A DNA stretch of 64,000 nucleotides from Solea solea (lineage: Eukaryota > Chordata > Actinopteri > Pleuronectiformes > Soleidae): positions 12,559,099 to 12,623,098 of the forward strand of contig NC_081145.1 in assembly GCF_958295425.1 (NCBI RefSeq), read 5' to 3'. Within the stretch, counting starts at the first letter, position 1, and every line of letters begins with the position of its first letter. The notes beneath the pieces were generated by a model. That model did no database searches, was not told the DNA's origin, and worked only from the letters and a program-made list of their open reading frames with translations. A program made the translations under genes and the position numbers. Shown here piece after piece: positions 1 through 13,415 of the stretch.

Positions 1-1114
1 GAAGTTGCTCTTCTCATCCAGGTTCTAATTGACTGATGAAAACTCGTTATAGGCTAGTTATCTATCTAGAGAGTTGTTATGTTAAACAATACACATTTTT
101 CCCCTCAGGCCCAATTTAAGGATGTTAATTCCACCTGAGTCGAGGTGTGAATGAGGGTCACCTCGCCTGCCTCTTGCCCTGTGTCAACTGGGATTGACTC
201 CAGCTCTGTTGTGACCCTCATGTGCAGAATAAAGTAGTAGTCAATGAATGAATGAGTGAGTCATCTGAGCACAGGCAGATTGTGATAAATGCATGGCTGA
301 ACACTCCCAATCCGTCTGGAATACATCCTCAGATCCAGTCACTCCAATCCAATCTCATGTGGAGGTGGTTTAAGGAAGCATGAGGTCACATTGTTGCGTT
401 GCATGAATCCAACCTGTCTTCAGGATCCAGTAGAGCACGTCTCCTCATACATACATTTATTTGCAGCCATTGCCACAATACTATCACTAATACTCACAAT
501 ATATCTTCATCTCTGCAGTCAGCCTCCTTAAAAACACAATTTTGTTCTCGCAAACTGTCACAGCTTCAGTGTGTATTGGAATAAAGGGCGCAGACGCCTG
601 ATTCAAGCTTGGTCTCATAGTACACTTCCAAACCGAGACACATTTTAACGCAAGGTGTGAACAGTAACAGTTCTTTACAAAGCTGTCCTAATGCAAGTGA
701 ATGAGTGAACACAGATGTTAATTCCAGGTCTGACTGAGGCCTTATCTTGTTTTATGTGTGAGTGTTAAACTGCCTGGGAAGAGAACTCAGACTTATGCCA
801 CCTCCTCTATTGAGTGATGTTTTTTGTGTTTACCTGTAAAAAACCAACACTGAACAGAGAAGGAGGCACAAGATAAGAACTATCAGCCTCCTACAATGCT
901 CTACTGAGCTCTCTTCCCAGATGGCTCAAGGGTTTGGGTTGTTTTACACTTTGATTCAGATGAGACTAACAAGCTAGGGGTGAACAGCCTGGATTGTTTC
1001 AAGTAAAATATGGCAAATGTTGCATATGCCATTCAGCAAATAATCAGTAAATCATTTTAAGATCCAAAAAAGACACAATGTTAAATTGCTTGAAAATGTG
1101 TTCTCTCTGTGTAG
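1..1114. other. Sequence upstream of first visible atp8b4 exon
   Basis: No coding exon was recognised here. The stretch should be intron 1 or upstream sequence of atp8b4, because the exon at 1115 begins in mid-codon, two bases into a split codon. Human ATP8B4 has only about ten residues before the equivalent point, and I found no short ATG-initiated exon with a matching donor phase. A repeat tail at about 130-268 is listed separately. The rest is unremarkable AT-rich sequence. Confidence 0.5.
130..268 (+). repeat. RTE/Rex3-type LINE 3' tail
   Basis: The text runs through a 'cctgtgtcaactgggattg' block, then 'gaccctcatgtg' and 'ataaagtagtagtcaatgaa', and ends in tandem 'atgaatgaatgagtga'. A second, better preserved relative is at 42240-42330 in this window. 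This form, a tail ending in a short tandem repeat, is typical of teleost RTE/Rex3 LINE 3' ends. The family name is from memory and was not searched. Confidence 0.5.
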
Positions 1115-2867
1115 AGAAAGAACGCCATGTAAAAGCTAATGCGCAGATCTTCAATGCCAAGTTCTGCTACGCCGTAAGTAGTCTTTAAAATTGCATTAGG
1201 TCTGCATCATCTCCAGGTTTAGGCTGATCAGTGTCTAAATGTCTACATTTCTAAATGTGTCATGATTCAGGACAATCGCATTAAAACCTCAAAGTACAGC
1301 ATCTTCACCTTCCTGCCCATCAACTTGTTTGAGCAGCTCCAGAGGGTGGCTAACGCTTACTTCATAGTGCTGCTGATCCTGCAGGTACAGTAAGACTAGA
1401 AACATACATATAGAACAGGACTGTAGTTTTTATCAAATGCCCAAGTAGACCAAACTTTTTTTCTTACTAGGTAATTCCAGCAATATCCTCTCTGTCCTGG
1501 TTCACAACCATCGTGCCTTTGGTGTTTGTGCTCTTGATTACGGCTGTCAAGGACGCCACCGATGACTACGTGAGTTCCATCTGTGATGTGTTTGGAGCTC
1601 TTCTACATGATCAGCACTAATGGCAAAAAAATGTGCTCACATTTCAGTTCCGACATACAAGCGACCAACAAGTCAACAACCGCCTGTCTCAGGTCCTCAT
1701 TACGGGAAGGTATTAAACGGTTTTCTGCTGAAAAGCAAATAGGTAATTGTTCCAGTTTGATTCCAAGCATTAATGTCTTTTACTCCCAAGTTTGCAGAAT
1801 GAGAAATGGATGAACATCCAAGTGGGCGACATCATCAGACTGGAGAATAATCAGTTTGTTGCAGTGAGTAAACTACGTCCTATTATTTGTTGTACACATG
1901 AGATGCTTTTGAGTCTACTAATGTCTTTAGAGTGACATAGAGAGTGTCTTCACTTTATTCAACCATTTATGTATTGGACAATGTTTCCTTCTGTGTATAA
2001 TAGAGGAAATTGCTGCACCCATGTAGAACACATTACCAAAAACCTGCGGAGAAGAATTGGCCTCTTGGACAGATCTTGCTTTTGTTTTAAAGTGCTCTAC
2101 ATTTCATCACCTATCATCGCACTTTATATTAAAAAGTGGGCCGGGCCTCTCTTTCTATTGTAAGAGAGCTACACTGTCTCTTCTTTACCTACAAAGCACT
2201 CTTTTTAAAGTCAAGCAAAAACTATTATCAAACACAGACGTACCTAAGATTGTCAGCTGCACATACACAAAAACTGAGTTATGGAAGACACACTCACACT
2301 CACACAGAATGTTCATACTTCTCTTAATCTGCGTGTATGTGTGTATTTTTCCATTACATTTTTATTCTGTTGAAACTGTAACAGGGTATCCTTGCAAAGG
2401 AGAGCTCACTCTCCAGGATCCTCCGTGTACAAATAAAGGTTAGATAAATAAATAAATAAATCATGTTGTTTTTTTACACACAGGCAGACATCCTCCTCCT
2501 CTGCAGCAGTGAGCCCAATGGACTGTGCTACATTGAGACCGCAGAGCTAGATGGGTAAGTGCTGCAATAAAAGTAAAACTATAATAAAAAAAATAGAAAA
2601 TGCAAACTCTTCAGCTCTGCCACCTCCAGCTCCTTCTGTCACACATCAGCCCTGACACTCTCGTCTCCACCCACTCCACTGCCTGCACTCTCTTCTTCAC
2701 CTCTCTTGTGCACTGTCAATTGCTTTAGATGGTTGGCTTCAGATATTTAAACTCATCCATTTCCACGACCTCTACTACTATCTTCATTGTACCACCTGTC
2801 ATTCACACACAGGTATTCTGTCTTGCTCCTACGGCTCAATGATAATCGCTCTCTTCTCAGGAAATTA

Positions 2868-2909
<42 letters not shown>

Positions 2910-2948
2910 GTATATAAATATACGTATATATATATATATATATACGTA

Positions 2949-2990
<42 letters not shown>

Positions 2991-5900
2991 TTGTGTTCTG
3001 ATGCAGAATGTTGAATATTGCACCTTTAATTTCATCATTTCTGTGTCATAATAGCAGCATTTTCATTCCTGTCCTCGCAGTGAGACAAATCTGAAAGTTC
3101 GTCAGGCCTTAGTCATCACCTCAGATTTGGGAGAGATTTCAAAACTGATGGATTTTGATGGTGAGATGATGCTTGAAATAAGTGTATTTCTTTGTTTTAT
3201 TCCTCAGATTAATCAGGGGTTTGTTGTATGAAAATATGTGCCCAGTTTTCTTGTTCTCCACGCCTGTCCATGTGTGCCTTTCTGATTTGTGAGCTTGTAT
3301 GTTTTTAAACATTTGTTGGCAGATAAATTGGCATTAAACCAAATATAAACAGCTAAACAAAGATCAGCTGAACAAATTCATCCAGATCAGTGCACGCAAT
3401 CCTCCACCAGTGATCTGTACTTCTCATCCTGTCCATCCCTTAAACACCCAACCGATGCAGAGTCATCAGAGAAATTTAGCAGAAAAACAACAATCAGTGG
3501 TATGCGTAATGTGAACAGGAAAGCAGAGACCACAGTCCTCTGTGCTCTGTCTATCAGGTAGTCAGGGATCTAGGAGATGGTGGCTGTGTCGGCACCCATC
3601 ACCTGCAGCTTCTCACCCAGTAGCCGAGGCTGAGAGGTGTCGATTCTCACAGTACGGCCAATGGCACGCAGGTGCAAAGTGTTTGTTGGAGGCCATGGTG
3701 GTGAGTTAGAGGCTGCTTGTGAATTAGACAGGACAAGAGTCAGCATAGAGCCGTTAAACAAACAGTTGAGGTTGTTTGCTCATTTTGGGTGACTGATGTC
3801 TGCGGGTCTCTCACCGTGCACCCTGTAATTCCACTCACCTCCCTCACATTGTTCTTTCTCTTTGCACTTTATCAAAGAGGACATTTCTGTGATTTCACAT
3901 ATTTTTCATTGCATTAATTGATCTGCTCTGTCATGTTTTGTGAGTGGCTGTTAGATCTCCTGATGACTTTTTCAATGTAGGGATGATTTGTGGTGTGAAT
4001 CTCTTAACTGTGTTCCTCAGGAGAAGTCATTTGTGAGCCACCCAACAACAAGCTGGATACATTCACTGGAACATTATACTGGAGAGACAATAAATACCCT
4101 CTGGATAACGGGAAAATGCTGCTTCGAGGTTGTGTACTCAGAAACACTGAGTGGTGTTTTGGAATGGTTATTTTTGCTGGTATGGTATTTTTATTTTGAT
4201 GCCTCCATTTGCCACATCCATTAGCTTCATGTTTTTTTTTTTTTTCTGTGAGCTGCACATAAACTCTGCTGTTTTTCCAGACTCTTTCAACACTGACAGT
4301 TCCTCTTTGTGCCAGCAGGGCCACAAACCAAACTGATGCAGAACTGTGGAAGAACAACTTTCAAAAGAACAAGTATTGACAAACTGATGAACACCTTGGT
4401 TTTGTGGGTAAGATGTATCTTATGTTTACTGTAGCGGATTAATAAACCAAAAGTTACTGTGTATCTGAAAACCATTCTTAAAGGCTCAGTCCACCTGTAG
4501 AGGTGCTTTCACATATTCTGTTTTTCGCCCTCAGCTCACAGGTTACGTAAGATAATTTCCACTAATACAGATGAGGGGGTAATTTGTCCCATCCTAAAGG
4601 GAGTAACAGAAGTAACAGTGCTTGGTGAACATGTCCACTGAGTGCAGTTAGTGTCTGTGTATGCACAGTGAGATGAAGAGACTGAGAATCAATTGTTTAG
4701 TCAAGAAGTAAAATACAGTAATAAATGACGCTATAGCTGCTGAGAGACTGAGGAATAATTGTGCTGGTTGTCAGTGTCGCAGAAACTCTATATACCTGTA
4801 TTGATTTAGACTGTTTACATAATTGTGTTAATGCTGTGGTCTGGTTCATTAATCTGCCCCAACACTAATACTGTAACTCCTGCAAAGTACAAACACTTTT
4901 CTGAAGTTGACATAATGTAACCTCAGGCTTATTGCACTTCTTTTGATGTGAAATAATCAAGTCAATCTAAAAGTCAAGTTAATAAAGGAACTGTCTTTGT
5001 TTTAAATCGATCCCTAATAAAGATACACTGGTAAAAGTTGCTTTATGATTAAAATACAATTCATTGTGATTTACTATCATTTGACAGCACTAGAAAAGAC
5101 CTATGCAGTGTCATTGATGTGCAGTCCACATGAATTGGACACATCTTTCAAAGTTATCATAAATTGTTGATTTTTATATTTCAGATCTTTGCCTTCCTCA
5201 TATGTATGGGAGTTATTTTGGCCATTGGAAACACGATCTGGGAAAGTCAGATTGGCATGAACTTCCAGGTGTTTTTGCAGGGGAATGAGAGTCACAGCAG
5301 CGCTGTTTTCTCTGGCTTCCTCGCCTTCTGGTCCTACGTCATCATCCTCAACACCGTCGTGCCCATCTCTCTCTATGTCAGGTTAGGCCTGTCTGTATTT
5401 ATTGTTTGTATATATGTTTGCAACATATGTCATTTTAATGTCCTTTTTGAATCAAGACACCACCCTTATAATGTCACTTTGTCAAAGATTTCCCGCTATA
5501 TGTTTATATTTTACAAGAAAATTTAATAATATCAATTTTTTTTATAAATTTCCAGAGATAAATGTTATTTTGATCATCAAACAGTGGATCTGAGATACAT
5601 GTCTCAATGCCAACAACAGAAAAAAATAAATCAAATTGACAAAAAGTCGACGTCAAAGTCACTTCCTCCAAAGAAAATAAAAACCTTGTTTCTGTCAGGG
5701 ATTTATGAGCACAAGATCTGCAAAAAATAAAATAAATTGAAAAGAAATTGTCAAATTTGGTCATATTAAACAAACACAGCAGCATCATAATGATTTTAAG
5801 TCATCTGATCAAGTGGAATAAAATGGCTCACTGTTATGGTTTGACCTCTAACGTGTGTCTAACATCTACTGGTGGGGTTCATATTTGCAACCTGTATTTC

Positions 5901-8900
5901 AGTGTGTTTAAAACAAAGTATTGATCTTCCTTCAGTGTGGAAGTTCTGCGGCTCGGTCACAGTTACTTCATTAACTGGGACCAGAGGATGTTCTGCAGAC
6001 AGACAGACACTGCAGCCCAAGCTCGCACCACCACCCTGAACGAGGAGCTCGGCCAGGTGGAGTTCATCTTCTCCGACAAGACCGGCACCCTCACCCAGAA
6101 CATCATGGTGTTCAGGAAGTGCTCTATCAATGCAAAGACGTATGGTATGGAGCTTCCTGAAACTTGTATATATTCATACATTTATATTACTGTTCTTAAA
6201 TTAATCTTACATTGATTCACATGAACAGAAGAGAATGATTAAATAAAATGTAGAAAGAAAACAATAATTAAGTCCATACACTTGGAGAGCTCTCCATCAG
6301 ACCTCTGGGAAAGTCTGTAAGACAGAGACTTTCTCTTAAATATGTGTCCTATGTCCCACTAAAGACGTAGTGCCCTAGTAATCTACTGAACACTTTAACC
6401 ACTATGGAAATACGTCCTATAGGGTCAAAGGCAGCCCTGCCCTGGGGATTGGATTTCATGGGAACCTTTAAATGGACACTAAGAGGTCACTAAATTAGTT
6501 TTTAAATAAATAAAAAAAAAGGCACCTGTACTGAAACGTGAGTTTATTCCATGAGGGCATGACATTTATCTCACACAGGTATACAAGGACATCATCAACA
6601 GCACAGCATCCCTTTCTATAGGCACTGAATATCAAGGACAATCTTTGGGACACTGTCATGTCGGGACAGTAGGGAACTTGATAACAGCATTCTTTCTCAT
6701 GTGAAGGACACTTGTAGGGAACACAGTTGGATGGGCATCTAGAAAGACGGAGTGTCTTTCTAGAAACAATCCGTTTTCTTTTATTTATATTTTGCTTTAG
6801 AGGCCACAAATGAATGGCAGCCAGTCGGGCACTTTAGCGTGCCATGTTTTTGTCCATTATGGCACGATACTGAAACATAATGTCTTTTGTTGCATGTTAA
6901 AATGTTGTTACAAAAAAATAACAATAACAATGGTGATGTTGGCAGAGCTGTAAAACTCATCATCTGTTCTGTTTTTTTCTCTCAGGTGATGTTTATGATG
7001 AATTTGACCAGAAGGTGGAAATCACAGAGGTGTCCAAAACTAAATAACCAACAATTCTAACTATCAAATAATATAAATGTTTTAATAATTATGCTGAAGG
7101 TCACTGTCTCCTCAGAAAACCGCCAGTGTGGACTTTTCCTTCAACCCTCTCTGTGACAGAGGGTTCAAGTTTCACGATGGCAGCCTGGTTGAAGCTGTAA
7201 AACTGGAGGAGCCAGTGGTTCAGGATTTCTTCAGACTGCTGGCTCTGTGCCACACTGTGATGCCAGAGGAGAAGAGTGAAGGTAAAATGCAAAGTCATAC
7301 ACCAGCAGCTCACTGATAACAGCAGTAGAAGTGTTTCCTCAACAGTGTTTCTGTTAACATGAAGGGCATCTGGTGTACCAGGCCCAGTCACCTGACGAGG
7401 GAGCGCTGGTCACCGCAGCAAGAAACTTTGGCTTTGTCCTCTGCACCAGGACTTCTGAGACCATCACGCTGTGTGAGATGGGACAAGTAGTCACCTACCA
7501 GCTGCTGGCCATACTGGACTTCAACAACGTGCGCAAGAGAATGAGTGTCATTGGTTAAGTCTTTACTTGTAACAGTCACGCTCCAGTTCACGCTCTACTT
7601 CAAGATTCAGACTTTGACAACATGACTTTCAAGCAAATTAAAATGACTGACTTCTTTATGACCATTTATGAAATGTTTATAAAAAAGCTGTAATTGATGG
7701 CTTTATTAATTCACCCCTGGATAGAAATGTAAACATAACAATGTCTTTTGGAGATTGTTGCAGTATGATGGGGGTTTATGGGGGGTGTGCTAGGCCGTCA
7801 TATTGGAGGGAAATTATAAAAGTATAAGCTAAACTAAACCTTTATGGTAAGTTCTTGGCCAAACACAAGTAGCACGAGGAACAATCTTGTTGATATGTAT
7901 ATTTTGATAACAATACATTTTTGGTATATGGTTTAGGCCTGCTATATTCTTCCTGAATGAAAGTGCTGATAAAGAATAATGATAGAGAAGGATTTTCCTC
8001 AACATGGCAACCAAAAGGTTGCTACTAACTGATCTATGAAGCATTAGAAGGTTATTTAACAACATTAATTAAGTTATTAGTTTACATTTATAAAGCATTT
8101 ATGAATGATGCCTTACCAGAGAGCAGCAGCCATTTCAAGTCTTCATGTGCTCTCTTCCTGTGTTTTTAGTAAGAAACCCAAAAGGACAAATTAAACTTTA
8201 CTCCAAAGGAGCCGACACTGTTATCTTTGAGCGCCTGGATTCATCCTGTCATGACCTCATGTACACGACCTCAGAGCATCTCAGTGTAAGTGTTATGTTA
8301 CTGGACACCACGACATAGTTAGAGCATCTTTAAATAAGTCCATCATACACTATCCATCCACATTTAATATCAGCACACTCGACAAGGTTACAAAAAACAT
8401 TCATGTTAATACTTGCTGTTGTTTAGCATAACATTCAGTTATTATGTTTCACCTGTTGCACACCAGATATTTTAGAGATATTTTTCTTTACCCCTGCAGG
8501 AATTTGCTGGAGAAGGGCTTCGAACTTTAGCCTTGGCCTACAAAGACCTTGATGAAAGTTATTTTGAAGTCTGGACGAAGAAGCTTCTGTTTGTCAGCAC
8601 TGAGATCGAGAACCGTGATGATAATCTGGCAGTTCTCTATGAGGAGATTGAACAAGACTTGAAGGTAGAGCTGGCATCATTCTGTTAACATTCTTGAGCT
8701 GATCAAACTCAGTGTTTGTAGAGTCACTGTCCTTTTGCTTCAAGCTTCTCGGAGCTACAGCCATCGAGGACAAACTACAAGAAGGAGTCCCAGAAACAAT
8801 CACCTGTCTGAATCTAGCTGACATCAAGATCTGGGTCCTCACGGGTGACAAACTTGGTAGCCTAATTCACTCTAACATTATCTTACTGACCAGAAAACTA

Positions 8901-11900
8901 AATACTGTGTAATGCTAAACACCTTGTAATTTGTGTGTGATGGTTAAGAGACTGCGATGAACATCGGCTATTCCTGCAACATGCTGCGAGACGACATGAG
9001 CGAGGTGTTTGTCCTGTCGGGCCACACACTGCTGGAGGTGCAGCAGCAGCTCAGGTGACACATTATTCATTTATCGTTTCATCTCTCCTCACATAGCAGA
9101 GTGCAAGGTGTGTCTCAGAGGAAACCTGTGAAAAATCTTTGTCTAAAATGTGAAGTTGTCGACATAAAGAAGTCTGTGTGCATGCTTGTAGTGGATGTTG
9201 ACAGAGTGGTCTCAGATTTTTGGACCTCATTGTTTGAGTATGTTGCTTTTTCTGTACTCAGAAGCGCCAAGGAGCACATTCTGGGCCTGAGTCGAGTTAG
9301 CAGCACAGGAGACGCTGACAAGTCAGATATGGACACAGATGATTCTGTGTTTGAAGAAACAATCATTGCAGAGTACGCCTTAGTCATCAATGGACACAGT
9401 TTGGTAAGACTCCCAAATAGATAAAAAAAAATGTTTTTTATTTTTTTTTTATTGTTTGTGTGTTTTCTTTTGCAGGCTTTACTTTGTTAAGCAGTCGTTT
9501 GTGTTGTTTTCCGTTGAGTCTTGTTTATCTGTATCTGCTGCTGACTGCGGTGATCCATAATGAGCAGAGAGCTGCTGGACCCCCAAGGGCCTTAAGATCT
9601 GTTATATTGGTTTTCATGAACATCCATTTCCCCACCAAGGTGCTCTTCCCCTGCTGGGCCTGGAGGCTACATGATGGTAATGATAAGTCTAACAGGAATG
9701 TGTTCTCCCTGCAGGCTCACGCCCTGGAGCCACAGTTGGAGCACATTTTGTTGGACTTGGCCTGTTTGTGTAAAACAGTCATCTGCTGCCGAGTCACACC
9801 GATGCAGAAGGCTCAGGTTGTGGAGCTGGTGAAGAGGCACAAGAGGGCCGTCACCCTGGCCATAGGAGATGGAGCCAATGACGTCAGCATGATCAAGAGT
9901 AAATCTCAGAATTTATCATTATTTCCTAAACACATTCAATCATCCTGTGCAGGAACAGCAACATCAATGTACCAGTTTGACCCTTTGGTATATGAATCAG
10001 AAAGCTTCTTCCTTATGATAATGTAGATTAGCTTTCTCAAGTTGTGACTTTAATCCAAACACAGATGGTGACCATGTTTAATTTGCATACAAACCAAATA
10101 AAACAATATATCGTCAGATATGGGTATACAATAGTTGTTCTTTTTAATCTTTCATAGAGGCTCTTCTGTAGCCTGAACCTAATCTTTCTGGTCAGACAAT
10201 ATAACAATTTATTTGTAGAATGTTTACATGCATTTTAGGAGATTAAATATATTGAATTTGCTCTTATCTTATCAACGAACAACGTAAAGACCTGTTTACA
10301 TAGCACAAAAGTTAAGAGCTCTTTCAATCGGTGTTAAAGCAACTTAAATATGGTCAATTAAATGTTGGGCAAAGTTTTATTTCAGTAATGTTTCAATGAT
10401 ACACAGTCAAAGAAGACTTAAAGGCACTCACTGAAAATATGAAAATGCCCTTAATGTAATGGCATTGTCACATTGAACCTTCATCCCTTAAAAACACATT
10501 ATGTGCCAATGAGTTTCAGCCTTTAACGTTCATCAGAGATTCAAACAGATCCTATTAAACAAAATGCCGTCTTTTGTGGTGTTCCATCCCTTGAAATGAC
10601 CAGCATTGACATTGAGTGGTGGCCTTATAAGATCTGTTTGACTCTGATGAGGCCGTAACTGGACAGTATGTAAACAATATGTAACGTAGAAGGTTGAGCT
10701 TAACTATGCCGTCACATGAAAGACATTTTAATAGTTTGAAAAAGAGTGCCTTGGAGATGTTTCCCATCCAAAGGGCACGTCCTACTGCTCCTACTAATAG
10801 GAGTCCAGGAAGTTAATGCTTCAGTAGTATTCGATGTTTAAAGGTTCAATGATCCACACTGTATATATTTCTTATGCAGCTGCTCACATAGGTGTCGGCA
10901 TCAGTGGTCAGGAGGGGATGCAGGCCGTCCTGGCCTCAGATTATTCCTTTGCTCAGTTTCGGTACCTTCAGCGCCTCCTGCTGGTGCATGGACGCTGGTC
11001 CTACTTCCGCATGTGTAACTTCCTGTGCTACTTCTTCTACAAGAACTTTGCCTTCACACTGGTACACTTCTGGTATGGCTTCTTCTGTGGTTTCTCAGCT
11101 CAGGTAAGACGGCTGTGACAGTGTCTACATCATGTACTGATGTAATGGTGTTTATTCTGTAAAATGTGCTCCTTCCACAGACGGTGTATGACCAGTGGTT
11201 CATAACCCTCTTCAATATAATCTATACATCTTTGCCAGTCCTGGCTATGGGACTTTTTGATCAGGTAATAATGATGTGATGGCAAAACAGCACCAACTTT
11301 TTCTATATGTAGTCAATATCAAATGGCTCTTTTTGGTTTAAAGTTTAAAGTTTAAAGGCAGAGACATGATGTCATTTTTTTGTTTTGTTTTTCTTTTCAA
11401 GATACTCTCAAGTCTTAGAGGTGAATATTTTATTACTGTAGATCTTTTTTTTATTGTGTCATGACTAATAAACCTCTTATTGTAGGTTCTACACTAAATT
11501 CAACCACAGTGCCACCTCTAACCCAATCAACCCTATAACTCATATCACTAGTATACAGTATTTATGTTTTCCATAACTCATCTTCATGTCACCATCTCCT
11601 GTGTTTTTAGCACTAAACACTCATAAACTCCTCATTAATCATGATACAACATACAGTATATCTGAATGATGCTCTCTCTGTTTTCTAAAGGATGTGAATG
11701 AACAGAACAGCCTCTGCTACCCGAGCCTGTACAGACTCGGCCAACAAAACCTTCTCTTCAACACGCGGCAGTTTTTCCTGTGCACACTGAAGGGGATGAG
11801 CACATCATTCCTGCTCTTCTTTGTTCCCTGTGGAGCATTCGCCGTCATGGTGAGAGAGGACGGCTCCCACTTTTCTGACCAACAAGCTTTTGCTGTTACC

Positions 11901-13415
11901 ATAGCGACATCCTTGGTTATTGTTGTTACTGTTCAGGTAAGATTATAATGAGCAGAGTATAAAAGCGGTCCTGTTGGTTAGAAAATAAATCGCATTCATA
12001 ATTGTGTTTATGCCTCTTGTTTGTGTCTTTAGATTGGACTTGACACACACTACTGGACAGCTGTCAATCAGCTCTTCATATGGGGGAGTCTCATCGTGTA
12101 CTTTGCCATTTTATTTGCAATGCAAAGCAATGGCATGTTTGGCCTTTTCCCAAGCAGTTTCTCTTTCGTAGGTATGTTTGGGCTCATTGTCACAGATGTG
12201 AGGAAACGACGCTGATGCGTGGACATTACAACTAACTTCAGATTTGTGTTTTCTCCTCAGGCACGGCCCGCAACTGTCTACGAGAGAAGAGTGTGTGGCT
12301 GGTCATTCTGCTCACCACCGTGGTGTGTGTTGTGCCTGGCTTAGCTGTCAGCTTCCTGAAAGCAGACCTCTTCCCAACTCTAACAGACAAGGTGCAGTGA
12401 CTTTATTATTATATACATATGTACACTACAGTGGTACATATTATTGTTTCTTTCATGGCTGCATTTCACCATTTTAAAGCAACTGTACATTTACTTCAAT
12501 TCTGCAGCCAAGTGCATTTTTAAGGCCTCCCCCCCTCCACAAAATTTATTTCAAAGTTTAAAAGTAATATGCAAATACGAAACCTTCTTCTGACACTACA
12601 GATTGCGTCGCCACTCAAACCAGCCATGACTGTAAATGCGCTTTACACATTGACTGTTTCTGTGTTAAGTTCTACTTAATGAACATTTTACTGAAATTCA
12701 CTATTCAACTTTTACTTAATCAGGATTTTATTGAGAGCCATTGAGAACAAACGCTCCTTTTCAAGTTCTAGCAAAATTATCATTATATTGTATTGAATTA
12801 AATTAAACAAAACTGCAAAACAAAGACAGCAGGTAGACAATAACCCGTCAAAGACAGCACATTCACACTCCACCATGGCTGATAAAAAGTATTTGAGTGC
12901 TGCATGTTTCTGCCTATTGCTCCATGTTTGAGGTGTATGGTATTTAAAAGCAAGCTTTCTAATGTCAGTGTTAACGTGGTGGTTTACTCAGATAATCTTG
13001 TGACCTGGTGCAGTGTTGTATACAGTATTGCTACATTGTGGTAAGATATAAAAAAGGATTTTCACCACTGCTCTATTTCAATGTATTTCAGGTTCGTAAC
13101 CTACAGCAGTCAAGAAAGAAGCAGGGGCCTGAGGGGCAGAACCTGAGGCGAGTACGCAGGACGAGCTCCCGTCGTTCAGCCTATGCCTTCTCCCACCAAC
13201 AGGGTTACGGAGAGCTGATAACCTCAGGCAAAAACATGAGGATGAGCTCAGGGTCCTCTGCTCACTCTCCTGAAACGACACAACACAACTCCACCTGGAT
13301 AGAAAACATGTTAAAGAGGACGAATGAGGTCTCTTGCATCTCTGATGAAGGCACAGGAGATTCAGAGGGCAACGACACAACGTCACAGACTCCAAAGCAA
13401 CAAGTCACAGTCTGA
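1115..13415 (+). CDS. atp8b4: P4-ATPase phospholipid flippase ATP8B4-like (5' partial, 26 exons)
   Basis: Class-1 P4-type ATPase, a membrane pump expected to flip phospholipids from outer to cytosolic leaflet, usually with a CDC50/TMEM30 partner. Exons: 1115-1173, 1271-1384, 1471-1569, 1648-1709, 1791-1863, 2484-2554, 3081-3160, 4021-4179, 4319-4407, 5185-5381, 5936-6144, 6986-7029, 7116-7281, 7365-7553, 8170-8285, 8500-8664, 8745-8856, 8949-9054, 9262-9403, 9715-9898, 10880-11103, 11181-11264, 11691-11936, 12033-12171, 12261-12391, 13092-13415. They join in frame to 1193 visible residues (human 1192). Visible motifs, numbered from the first full codon: DGET about 158-161 (actuator), PISL about 328-331 (TM4), DKTGT about 381-385 with the phosphorylated Asp (bases 6075-6089), KGA about 549-551, TGDK about 663-666, GDGAND about 801-806. 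The tail '[12 protein letters not shown]' favours ATP8B4 over ATP8B1/2. The TGDK box reads DKLETA instead of the usual DKQETA. The initiator exon is not visible. Substrate was not inferred. Confidence 0.93.
2606..2830 (-). mobile_element. RTE-like LINE reverse transcriptase fragment (antisense)
   Basis: On the minus strand the decayed reading contains pieces such as '[10 protein letters not shown]' and '[23 protein letters not shown]', matching in order the C-terminal half of RT of the RTE-type LINEs common in fish. It is broken by stop codons and truncated at both ends. It lies in the atp8b4 intron between exons at 2554 and 3081. A second fragment of the same family lies at 26815-27260 in cep152. 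Confidence 0.55.
2868..2986. repeat. (TA)n microsatellite
   Basis: Alternating TA tract with TACGTA/TACATA interruptions inside an atp8b4 intron. Reading frames through it (poly Tyr-Ile) are artefacts. Confidence 0.9.
3370..3790 (-). mobile_element. Degenerate LINE reverse transcriptase fragment (L2/Rex1-like)
   Basis: Minus-strand reading gives 'SAFLFTL', then '[18 protein letters not shown]' and '[11 protein letters not shown]', the pattern around the FADD/FSDD catalytic box of L2/Rex1-type RTs. Stops and frame changes show it is dead. It lies in the large atp8b4 intron 3161-4020. The clade is tentative. Confidence 0.45.

Noticed and set aside
9460..10026. 188-codon open frame as a separate gene
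   Set aside because: It is atp8b4 exon 9715-9898 extended through flanking introns by chance.
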